DNA of 64,000 nucleotides from Amblyomma americanum (taxonomy: Eukaryota > Arthropoda > Arachnida > Ixodida > Ixodidae): contig NW_027526683.1 in NCBI RefSeq assembly GCF_052857255.1, forward strand, positions 1 to 64,000. The letters run 5' to 3'. Both the position numbers and the translations under genes were made by a program. Below are positions 23,764 to 34,859 of this stretch, piece after piece. The number at the start of each line of letters is the position of its first letter. Positions within the stretch are counted from its first letter, which is position 1. The notes below the pieces were generated by a model. That model searched no databases. It saw nothing but the letters and a program-made list of their open reading frames with translations, and was not told the origin of the DNA.

Positions 23764-26140
23764 ACTTTTTCTCTTATACCTGCGCGAAAAGCATGTATTC
23801 GTGCTTAATACAGCGAAACAAGCTGTTTTAGACCGAAACGAGCTAAATCTGAACACCGGTTTTACAAGTGTTCCTGTGACAGGCGTCACAACTTTTTCGC
23901 TTATAACTGTGCGAAAAGCATGTATTCTTGCTTAATACAGCGAAACAAGCTGTTTTAAACCGAAACGAGTTAAATCACAACACATCGGTTTTACAAGTGT
24001 TCCTCTGATAAGCGTCTAAACTTTTTCTCTTATAACTGCGCGAAAAGCATGCATTCGTGCTTAATACGATGAAACAAGCTGTTTTAGACCGATACGAGCT
24101 AAATCTGAACACATCGGTTTTACAAGTGTCCCTGTGACACGCGTCAAATCGTTTTCTCTTATGACTGCGCGAAAAGCATGTATTCTTGCTTAATACAGCG
24201 AAACAAGCTGTTTTAGACCGAAACGAGCGAAATCACAACACATCGGTTTTACAAGTGTTCCTCTGATACGCGTCAAAACTTTTTTCTCTTATAACTGCGC
24301 GAAAAGCATGTATTCGTGCTGAGTTCAACGAAACAAGCTGTTTTAGACCAAAACGAGGTAAATCTGAACACATCGGTTTTACAAGTGTCCCTGTGACACG
24401 CCTTTTAAACTTTTTCTCTTATAACTGCGCGAAAAGCATGTATTCGTGCTTAATACAACGAAACAAGCTGTTTTAGTTCGAAAAGAGGTAAATCTGAACA
24501 CATCGGTTTTACAAGTGTTCCTCTGATACGCGTCAAAACTTTTTCTCTTATAACTGCGCGAAAAGCATGTATTCGTGCTTAATACAACGAAACAAGCTGT
24601 TTTAGACCGAGATGAGTTAAATCTGAACACATCGGTTTTATGTGTCTCTCTAATACGCGTCAAGTTTTTCTTCTATAACTGCGCGAAAAGCATGTATTCG
24701 TGCTTAAAACAACGAAACAAGTTGATTTATACCAAAACGAGCTATATCTGAACACATCGGTTTTACACGTGTCCCTGTGACAGGCGTCAAAACTTTTTCT
24801 CTTATAACTGCGCGAAAAGCACGTATTCTTGCTTAATACAGCGAAACAAGCTGTTTTAGACCGAAACGAGCTAAATCACAACACATCGGTTTTACAAGTG
24901 TTCCTCTGATACGCGTCAAAACTTTTTTTCTCCTATAGCTGCGCGAAAAGCATGTATTCCTGCTTAGTCCAACGAAACAAGCTGTTTTAGACCAAAACGA
25001 GGTAAATCTGAACACATCGGTTTTACAAGTGTCCCTGTGAAATGCCTCTAAAACTTTTTCTCTTATACCTGCGCGAAAAGCATGTATTCGTGCTTAATAC
25101 AACGAAACAAGCTGCTTTAGACCGAAACGAGCTAAATCTGAACACATCGGTTTTACAAGTGTCCCTGTGACACGCTTCACAACTTTTTCTCTTATAACTG
25201 TGCGAAAAGCATGTATTCTTGCATAATACAGCGAAACAAGCTGTTTTAGACCGAAACGAGTTAAATCACAACACATCGGTTTTACAAGTGTTCCTTGATA
25301 CGCGTCAAAACTTTTTCTCTTATAACTGCGCGAAAAGCATGTATTCCTGCTTAATAAAACGAAACAAGCTGTTTTAGACCGAAACGAGCTGTATCTGAAC
25401 GCATCGGTTTTACAAGTATCCACGTGATACTCGTCAAAACTTTTTCTCTTATGACTGCGCGAAAAGCATGTATTCTTGCTTAATACAGCGAAACAAGCTG
25501 TTTTAGACCGAAACGAGCTAAATCACAACCCGTCGGTTTTACAAGTGTTCCTCTGATACGCGTCAAAACTTTTTTTCTCTTATAACTGCGCGAAAAGCAT
25601 GTATTCGTGCTTAGTCTAACGAAACAAGCTGTTTTAGACCGAAATGGGGTAAATCTGAACACATCGGTTTTACAAGTGTCCCTGTGACACGCGTCAAAAC
25701 GTTTTCTCTTATGACTGCGCGAAAAGCATGTATTCTTGCTTAATACAGCGAAACAAGCTGTTTTAGACCGAAACGAGCTAAATCACAACACATCGGTTTT
25801 ACAAGTGTTCCTCTGATACGCGTCAAAACTTTTTTCTCTTATAACTGCGCGAAAAGCATGTATTCGTGCTTAGTTCAACGAAACAAGCTGTTTTAGATGA
25901 AAACGAGGTAAATCTGAACACATCGGTTTTACAAGTGTTCCTCTGATACGCGTCAAAACTTTTTCTCTTATAACTGCGCGAAAAGCATGTATTCTTGCTT
26001 AATACAACGAAACAAGCTGTTTTAGACCGAAACGAGCTAAATCACAACACATCGGTTTTACAAGTGTTCCTCTGATGCGCGTCAAAACTTTTTCTCTTAT
26101 AACTGCGCGAAAAGCATGTATTCTTGCTTAATACAACGAA
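23764..26140 (+). repeat. Higher-order unit, partial copy 4, with a two-monomer insertion
   Basis: Order matches the start of copy 1 at an offset near 15,244 bp up to about 25.15 kb. Two extra monomers then follow (GACACGCTTCACAAC and CTTGCATAATACAGCG with GTTCCTTGATACG), after which the type C monomer at 25,415 resumes the series. From about 25.85 kb the order departs (GATGAAAACGAGG monomer) and leads into the 17-mer tandem. Near 24,148 AAATCGTTTTCTC replaces AAAACTTTTTCTC, a private variant. Confidence 0.75.
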
Positions 26141-28332
26141 ACAAGCTGTTTTAGAACGAAACGAGTTAAATCACAACACATCGGTTTTACAAGTGTCCCT
26201 GTGACACGCGTCAAAACTTTTTCTCTTATAACTGCGCGAAAAGCATGTATTCTTGCTTAATACAGCGAAACAAGTTGTTTTAGACCGAAACGAGCTAAAT
26301 CACAACAAATCGGATTTACAAGTGTTCCTCTGATACGCCTCAAAACTTTTTTCTCTTATAACTGCGCGAAAAGCATGTATTCGTGCTTACTTCAACGAAA
26401 CAAGCTGTTTTAGACCGAAACGAGGTAAATCACAACACATCGGTTTTACAAGTGTTCCTCTGATACGCGTCAAGACTTTTCCTCTTATAACTGCGCGAAA
26501 AGCATGTATTCTTGCTTAATACAACGAAACAAGCTGTTTTAGACCGAAACGAGCTAAATCACAACACATCGGATTAACAAGTGTTCCTCTGATACGCGTC
26601 TAAACTTTTTCTCTTATAACTGCGCGAAAAGCATGTAGTCGTGCTTAATACAACGAAACAAGCTGTTTTACACCAAAACGAGCTAGATCTGAACACATCG
26701 GTTTTACAAGTGTCCCTGTGACACGCGTCAAAACTTTTCTCTTGTAACAGCGCGAAAAGCACGTATTCTTGCTTAATACAACGAAACAAGCTGTTTTAGA
26801 CCGAAACGAGCTAAATCTGAACACATCGGTTTTACAAGTGTCCCTGTGACACGCGTCAAAACTTTTTCTCTTATACCTGCGCGAAAAGCATGTATTCGTG
26901 CTTAATACAGCGAAACAAGCTGTTTTAGACCGAAACGAGCTAAATCTGAACACCGGTTTTACAAGTGTTCCTGTGACAGGCGTCACAACTTTTTCGCTTA
27001 TAACTGCGCGAAAAGCATGTATTCTTGCTTAATACAGCGAAACAAGCTGTTTTAGATCGAAACGAGTTAAATCACAACACATCGGTTTTACAAGTGTTCC
27101 TCTGATACGCGTCTAAACTTTTTCTCTTAAAACTGCGCGAAAAGCATGCATTCGTGCTTAATACGACGAAACAAGCTGTTTTAGACCGAAACGAGCTAAA
27201 TCTGAACACATCGGTTTTACAAGTGTCCCTGTGACACGCGTCAAAACTTTTTCTCTTATGACTGCGCGAAAAGCATGTATTCTTGCTTAATACAGCGAAA
27301 CAAGCTGTTTTGAACCGAAACGAGCGAAATCACAACACATCGGTTTTACAAGTGTTCCTCTGATACGCGTCAAAACTTTTTTCTCTTATAACTGCGCGAA
27401 AAGCATGTATTCGTGCTTAGTTCAACGAAACAAGCTGTTTTAGACCAAAACGAGGTAAATCTGAACACATCGGTTTTACAAGTGTCCCTGTGACACGCCT
27501 TTTAAACTTTTTCTCTTATAACTGCGCGAAAACCATGTTTTCGTGCTTAATACAACGAAACAAGCTGTTTTAGTCCGAAAAGAGGTAAATCTGAACACAT
27601 CGGTTTTACAAGTGTTCCTCTGATACGCGTCAAAACTTTTTCTCTTATAACTGCGCGAAAAGCATGTATTCGTGCTTAATACAACGAAACAAGCTGTTTT
27701 AGACCGAGATGAGCTAAATCTGAACACATCGGTTTTATAAGTGTCTCTCTAATACGCGTCGTTTTTCTTCTATAACTGCGCGAAAAGCATGTATTCGTGC
27801 TTAAAACAACGAAACAAGTTGTTTTATACCAAAACGAGTTATATCTGAACACATCGGTTTTACACGTGTCCCTGTGACACGCGTCAAAACTTTTTCTCTT
27901 ATAACTGCGCGAAAAGCATGTATTCTTGCTTAATACAGCGAAAAAAGCTGTTTTAGACCGAAACGAGCTAAATCACAACACATCGGTTTTACAAGTGTTC
28001 CTCTGATACGCGTCAAAACTTTTTTTCTCCTATAGCTGCGCGAAAAGCATGTATTCCTGCTTAGTCCAACGAAACAAGCCGTTTTAGACCAAAACGAGGT
28101 AAATCTGAACACATCGGTTTTACAAGTGTCCCTGTGACATGCCTTTAAAACTTTTTCTCTTATACCTGCGCGAAAAGCATGTATTCGGGCTTAATACAAC
28201 GAAACAAGCTGCTTTAGACCGAAACGAGATAAATCTGAACACATCGGTTTTACAAGTGTCCCTGTGACACGCTTCACAACTTTTTCTCTTATAACTGTGC
28301 GAAAAGCATGTATTCTTGCTTAATACAACGAA
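26141..28332 (+). repeat. 17-mer higher-order unit, tandem copy 1 (2,192 bp)
   Basis: The marker TTAGAACGAAACGAGTTAAATC at 26,151 recurs at 28,343, exactly 2,192 bp later, and everything between follows suit: AAATCGGATTTAC, GTAGTCGTGC, GTAACAGCGCG, ACACCGG, CTTAAAACTG, GAAAACCATGTTTTC, CGTCGTTTTTC and GTATTCGGGC. I found very few differences, for example AATACAACG near 26,780 versus AATACAGCG near 28,971, so the duplication is recent or has been homogenised. Confidence 0.88.
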
Positions 28333-30524
28333 ACAAGCTGTTTTAGAACGAAACGAGTTAAATCACAACACATCGGTTTTACAAGTGTCCCTGTGACACG
28401 CGTCAAAACTTTTTCTCTTATAACTGCGCGAAAAGCATGTATTCTTGCTTAATACAGCGAAACAAGTTGTTTTAGACCGAAACGAGCTAAATCACAACAA
28501 ATCGGATTTACAAGTGTTCCTCTGATACGCCTCAAAACTTTTTTCTCTTATAACTGCGCGAAAAGCATGTATTCGTGCTTACTTCAACGAAACAAGCTGT
28601 TTTAGACCGAAACGAGGTAAATCACAACACATCGGTTTTACAAGTGTTCCTCTGATACGCGTCAAGACTTTTCCTCTTATAACTGCGCGAAAAGCATGTA
28701 TTCTTGCTTAATACAACGAAACAAGCTGTTTTAGACCGAAACGAGCTAAATCACAACACATCGGATTAACAAGTGTTCCTCTGATACGCGTCTAAACTTT
28801 TTCTCTTATAACTGCGCGAAAAGCATGTAGTCGTGCTTAATACAACGAAACAAGCTGTTTTACACCAAAACGAGCTAGATCTGAACACATCGGTTTTACA
28901 AGTGTCCCTGTGACACGCGTCAAAACTTTTCTCTTGTAACAGCGCGAAAAGCACGTATTCTTGCTTAATACAGCGAAACAAGCTGTTTTAGACCGAAACG
29001 AGCTAAATCTGAACACATCGGTTTTACAAGTGTCCCTGTGACACGCGTCAAAACTTTTTCTCTTATACCTGCGCGAAAAGCATGTATTCGTGCTTAATAC
29101 AGCGAAACAAGCTGTTTTAGACCGAAACGAGCTAAATCTGAACACCGGTTTTACAAGTGTTCCTGTGACAGGCGTCACAACTTTTTCGCTTATAACTGCG
29201 CGAAAAGCATGTATTCTTGCTTAATACAGCGAAACAAGCTGTTTTAGATCGAAACGAGTTAAATCACAACACATCGGTTTTACAAGTGTTCCTCTGATAC
29301 GCGTCTAAACTTTTTCTCTTAAAACTGCGCGAAAAGCATGCATTCGTGCTTAATACGACGAAACAAGCTGTTTTAGACCGAAACGAGCTAAATCTGAACA
29401 CATCGGTTTTACAAGTGTCCCTGTGACACGCGTCAAAACTTTTTCTCTTATGACTGCGCGAAAAGCATGTATTCTTGCTTAATACAGCGAAACAAGCTGT
29501 TTTGAACCGAAACGAGCGAAATCACAACACATCGGTTTTACAAGTGTTCCTCTGATACGCGTCAAAACTTTTTTCTCTTATAACTGCGCGAAAAGCATGT
29601 ATTCGTGCTTAGTTCAACGAAACAAGCTGTTTTAGACCAAAACGAGGTAAATCTGAACACATCGGTTTTACAAGTGTCCCTGTGACACGCCTTTTAAACT
29701 TTTTCTCTTATAACTGCGCGAAAACCATGTTTTCGTGCTTAATACAACGAAACAAGCTGTTTTAGTCCGAAAAGAGGTAAATCTGAACACATCGGTTTTA
29801 CAAGTGTTCCTCTGATACGCGTCAAAACTTTTTCTCTTATAACTGCGCGAAAAGCATGTATTCGTGCTTAATACAACGAAACAAGCTGTTTTAGACCGAG
29901 ATGAGCTAAATCTGAACACATCGGTTTTATAAGTGTCTCTCTAATACGCGTCGTTTTTCTTCTATAACTGCGCGAAAAGCATGTATTCGTGCTTAAAACA
30001 ACGAAACAAGTTGTTTTATACCAAAACGAGTTATATCTGAACACATCGGTTTTACACGTGTCCCTGTGACACGCGTCAAAACTTTTTCTCTTATAACTGC
30101 GCGAAAAGCATGTATTCTTGCTTAATACAGCGAAAAAAGCTGTTTTAGACCGAAACGAGCTAAATCACAACACATCGGTTTTACAAGTGTTCCTCTGATA
30201 CGCGTCAAAACTTTTTTTCTCCTATAGCTGCGCGAAAAGCATGTATTCCTGCTTAGTCCAACGAAACAAGCCGTTTTAGACCAAAACGAGGTAAATCTGA
30301 ACACATCGGTTTTACAAGTGTCCCTGTGACATGCCTTTAAAACTTTTTCTCTTATACCTGCGCGAAAAGCATGTATTCGGGCTTAATACAACGAAACAAG
30401 CTGCTTTAGACCGAAACGAGATAAATCTGAACACATCGGTTTTACAAGTGTCCCTGTGACACGCTTCACAACTTTTTCTCTTATAACTGTGCGAAAAGCA
30501 TGTATTCTTGCTTAATACAGCGAA
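28333..30524 (+). repeat. 17-mer higher-order unit, tandem copy 2 (2,192 bp)
   Basis: This is the second copy of the preceding unit, near identical over its length. It ends where the monomer after AACTGTGCGAAAAGC carries AATACAGCG with GACCGAAACGAGTT instead of AATACAACG with GAACGAAACGAGTT. The order then follows the 25.2-25.5 kb series into type C at 30,704. This is the last complete higher-order unit before the inversion. Confidence 0.87.
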
Positions 30525-30939
30525 ACAAGCTGTTTTAGACCGAAACGAGTTAAATCACAACACATCGGTTTTACAAGTGTTCCTTGATACGCGTCAAAAC
30601 TTTTTCTCTTATAACTGCGCGAAAAGCATGTATTCCTGCTTAATAAAACGAAACAAGCTGTTTTAGACCGAAACGAGCTGTATCTGAACGCATCGGTTTT
30701 ACAAGTATCCACGTGATACTCGTCAAAACGTTTTCTCTTATGACTGCGCGAAAAGCATGTATTCTTGCTTAATACAGCGAAACAAGCTGTTTTAGACCGA
30801 AACGAGCTAAATCACAACACGTCGGTTTTACAAGTGTTCCTCTGATACGCGTCAAAACTTTTTTCTCTTATAACTGCGCGAAAAGCATGTATTCGTGCTT
30901 AGTCTAACGAAACAAGCTGTTTTAGACCAAAAGGAGCTA

Positions 30940-30990
30940 AATCACAACACATCGGACACAGGGACACTTGTGCTTTTCGCGCAGTTATAA
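30940..30990. other. Orientation switch (inversion junction) inside the satellite
   Basis: The left arm stops in mid-monomer after ACACATCGG at 30,955, where TTTTACAAG would normally follow. Bases 30,957-30,970 (CACAGGGACACTTG) are an inverted-orientation fragment of the A-type dyad segment. At 30,971 the sequence jumps to TGCTTTTCGCGCAG. The roughly 80 bp that normally lie between ACACTTG and TGCTTTTC in the inverted orientation are missing. The sequences on either side are not mirror images of each other at the junction, which argues against a simple fold-back read. From 30,971 onward all monomers are inverted. Confidence 0.9.
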
Positions 30991-33900
30991 GAGAAAAAGT
31001 TTTGACGCGTGTCACAGGAACACGTGTAAAACCGACGTGTTCAGATTTAGCTCGTTTCGGTCAAAAACAGCTTGATTCGTTGTATTAAGCACGAATACAT
31101 GCTTTTCGCGCAGTTATAAGAGAAACAGTTTTGACGAGTATCACGTGGATACTTGTAAAACCGATGCGTTCAGATACAACTCGTTTCGGTCTAAAACAGC
31201 TTGTTTCGTTTTATTAAGCACGAATACATGCTTTTCGCGCAGTTATAAGAGAAAAAGTTTTGACGCGTATCAGAGGAACACGTGTAAAACCGATGTGTTT
31301 TGATTTAGCTCGTTTCGGTCTAAAACAGCTTGTTTCGCTGTATTAAGCAAGAATACGTGCTTTTCGCGCAGTTATAAGAGAAAAAGTTTTGACGCGTGTC
31401 ACAGGGACACTTGTAAAACCGATGTGTTCAGATCTAGCTCGTTTTGAAGTAAACAGCTTGTTTCGTTGTATTAAGCACGAATACATGCTTTTCGCGCAGT
31501 TATCAGAGAAAAAGTTTTGACGCGTATCAGAGGAACACTTGTAAAACCGATGTGTTGCTATTTAGCTCGTTTCAGTCTAAAACAGCTTGTTTCGCTGTAT
31601 TAAGCAAGAATACATGCTTTTCGCGCAGTTATAAGGGAAAAAGTTTTGACGCGTGTCACAGGGACACTTGTAAAACCGATGTGTTGTGATTTAGCTCGTT
31701 TCGGTCTAAAACAGCTTGTTTCGTTGTATTAAGCAAGAATACATGCTTTTCGCGCAGTTATAAGAGAAAAAGTTTTGACGCGTATCAGAGGAACACTTGT
31801 AAAACCGATGTGTTGTGATTTAGCTCGTTTCGGTCTAAAACAGCTTGTTTCGCTGTATTAAGCAAGAATACATGCTTTTCGCGCAGTTATAAGAGAAAAA
31901 GTTTTAAAGGCGTGTCACAGAGACACTTGTAAAACCGATGTGTTCAGATTTACCCCGTTTCGGTCTAAAACAGCTTGTTTCGTTAGACTAAGCACGAATA
32001 CATGCTTTTCGCGCAGTTATAAGAGAAAAAAGTTTTGACGCGTATCAGAGGAACACTTGTAAAACCGATGTGTTGTGATTTAGCTCGTTTCGGTCTAAAA
32101 GAGCTTGTTGCGCTGTATTAAGCAAGAATACGTGCTTTTCGCGCAGTTATAAGAGAAAAAGTTTTGACGCGTGTCACAGGGACACGTGTAAAACCGACGT
32201 GTTCAGATTTAGCTCGTTTCGGTCTAAAACAGCTTGATTCGTTGTATTAGGCACGAATACATGCTTTTCGCGCAGTTATAAGAGAAAAAGTTTTGACGAG
32301 TATCACGTGGATACTTGTAAAACCGATGCGTTCAGATACAACTCGTTTCGGTCTAAAACAGCTTGTTTCGTTTTATTAAGCACGAATACATGCTTTTCGC
32401 GCAGTTATAAGAGAAAAAGTTTTGACGCGTATCAGAGGAACACTTGTAAAACCGATGTGTTGTGATTTAACTCGTTTCGGTCTAAAACAGCTTGTTTCGC
32501 TGTATTAAGCAAGAATACATGCTTTTCGCGCAGTTATAAGAGAAAAAGATGTGACGCGTGTCACAGGGACACTTGTAAAACCGATGTGTTCAGATTTAGC
32601 TCGTTTCGGTCTAAAACAGCTTGTTTCGTTGTATTAAGCACGAATACATGCTTTTCGCGCAGGTATAAGAGAAAAAGTTTTAAAGGCATGTCACAGGGAC
32701 ACTTGTAAAACCGATGTGTTCAGATTTACCTCGTTTCGGTCTAAAACAGCTTGTTTCGTTGGACTAAGCAGGAATACATGCTTTTCGCGCAGTTATAAGA
32801 GAAAAAGTTTTGACGCGTATCAGAGGAACACTTGTAAAACCGATGTTTTGTGATTTAGCTCGTTTCGGTCTAAAACAGCTTGTTTCGCTGTATTAAGCAA
32901 GAATACGTGCTTTTCGCGCAGTTATAAGAGAAAAAGTTTTGACGCGTGTCACAGGGACACGTGTAAAACCGATGTGTTCAGATATAGCTCGTTTTGGTAT
33001 AAAACAGCTTGTTTCGTTGTTTTAAGCACGAATACATGCTTTTCGCGCAGTTATAGAAGAAAAACTTTTGACGCGTATTAGAGAGACACTTGTAAAACCG
33101 ATGTGTTCAGATTTAGCTCATCTCGGTCTAAAACAGCTTGTTTCGTTGTATTAAGCACGAATACATGCTTTTCGCGCAGTTATAAGAGAAAAAGTTTTGA
33201 CGAATATCACGTGGACACTTGTAAAACCGATGTGTTGTGATTTAGCTCGTTTCGGTCTAAAACAGCTTGTTTCGCTGTATCAAGCAAGAATACATGCTTT
33301 TCGCGCAGGTATAAGAGAAAAAGTTTTGACGCGTGTCACAGGGACACTTGTAAAACCGATGTGTTGTGATTTAGCTCGTTTCGGTCTAAAACAGGTTGTT
33401 TCGTAGTATTAAGCAAGAATACATGCTTTTCGCGCAGTTATAAGAGAAAAAGTTTTGACGCGTATCAGAGGAACACTTGTAAAACCGATGTGTTGTGATT
33501 TAGCTCGTTTCTGTCTAAAACAGCTTGTTTCGCTGTATTAAGCAAGAATACATGCTTTTCGCGCAGTTATAAGAGAAAAAGTTTTGACGCGTGTCACAGG
33601 GACACTTGTAAAACCGATGTGTTCAGATTTACCCCGTTTCGGTCTAAAACAGCTTGTTTCGTTAGACTAAGCACGAATACATGCTTTTCGCGCAGTTATA
33701 AGAGAAAAAAGTTTTGACGCGTATCAGAGGAACACTTGTAAAACCGATGTTTTGTGATTTAGCTCGTTTCGGTTTAAAACAGCTTGTTTCGCTGTATTAA
33801 GCAAGAATACGTGCTTTTCTCGCAGTTATAAGAGAAAAAGTTTTGACGCGTGTCGCAGGGACACGTGTAAAACCGACGTGTTCAGATTTCGCTCGTTTCG

Positions 33901-34859
33901 ATCTAAAACAGCTTGATTCGTTGTATTAAGCACGAATACATGCTTTTCGCGCAGTTATAAGAGAAAAAGTTTTGACGAGTATCACGTGGATACTTGTAAA
34001 ACCGATGCGTTCAGATACAGCTCGTTTCGGTCTAAAACAGCTTGTTTCGTTTTATTAAGCACGAATACATGCTTTTCGCGCAGTTATAAGAGAAAAAGTT
34101 TTGACGCGTATCAGAGGAACACTTGTAAAACCGATGTGTTGTGATTTAACTCGTTTCGGTCTAAAACAGCTTGTTTCGCTGTATTAAGCAAGAATACATG
34201 CTTTTCGCGCAGTTATAAGAGAAAAGGTTGTGACGCGTGTCACAGGGACACTAGTAAAACCGATGTGTTCAGATTTAGCTCGTTTCGGTCTAAAACAGCT
34301 TGTTTCGCTGTATTAAGCAAGAATACGTGCTTTTCGCGCAGTTACAAGAGAAAAAGTTTTGACGCGTGTCACAGGGACACTTGTAAAACCGATGTGTTCA
34401 GATTTACCCCGTTTCGGTCTAAAACAGCTTGTTTCGTTAGACTAAGCACGAATACATGCTTTTCGCGCAGTTATAAGAGAAAAAAGTTTTGACGCGTATC
34501 AGAGGAACACTTGTAAAACCGATGTGTTGTGATTTAGCTCGTTTCGGTCTAAAACAGCTTGTTTCGTTGTATTAAGCAAGAATACATGCTTTTCGCGCAG
34601 TTATAAAAGAAAAAGTTTTGACGCGTATCAGAGGAACACTTGTAAACCGATGTGTTGTGATTTAGCTCGTTTCGGTCTAAAACAGCTTGTTTCGCTGTAT
34701 TAAGCAAGAATACATGCTTTTCGCGCAGTTATAAGAGAAAAAGTTTTGACGCGTGTCACAGGGACACTTGTAAAACCGATGTGTTCAGATTTACCTCGTT
34801 TCGGTCTAAAACAACTTGTTTCGTTGAACTAAGCACGAATACATGCTTTTCGCGCAGTT
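30971..34859 (-). repeat. Proximal right arm, non-amplified monomer order
   Basis: About 30 inverted monomers. The first few include a private GTCAAAAACAG and a GAAACAGTT variant, and one with GATTTAGCTCG after CGATGTGTTT. From about 31.3 to 32.8 kb the order is the inverted copy of the 4.0-5.5 kb block. The inverted B' monomer is at 33,050-33,085, followed by a C/A hybrid segment (GAATATCACGTGGACAC) near 33,200. Type C segments lie at 31,137, 32,299 and 33,978. The 33.05-34.5 kb part recurs at 61.6-63.1 kb. Confidence 0.83.

Larger units (their letters stand above)
1..30955 (+). repeat. Satellite array, left arm (about 240 monomers of 129 bp, direct orientation)
   Basis: Every roughly 129 bp the motif CTGCGCGAAAAGC recurs, for example at 1, 131, 261, 390, 519, 648, 779, 908, 1037 and 1166. 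Between these starts the order of landmarks is constant: a GCTTAATACARCGAAACAAG block, GCTGTTTTAGACCGAAACGAG, AAATC, ACACATCGG, TTTTACAAGTGT, the type-defining segment, ACGCGTCAAAAC, a T5-T7 run and CTCTTATAA. Monomers differ by a few substitutions or short indels and no unrelated sequence interrupts them. No promoter, splice, tRNA, rRNA or transposon signature is visible. The role is inferred: long homogeneous arrays with multimeric units are typical of centromeric or other heterochromatic satellites. I do not recognise the family. Confidence 0.97.

Noticed and set aside
30940..30990. A perfect palindrome or fold-back sequencing artefact at the inversion
   Set aside because: The 200-300 bp on either side are not reverse complements in monomer order, and the junction carries a displaced 15 bp fragment. 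A read fold-back would give mirror-image flanks.
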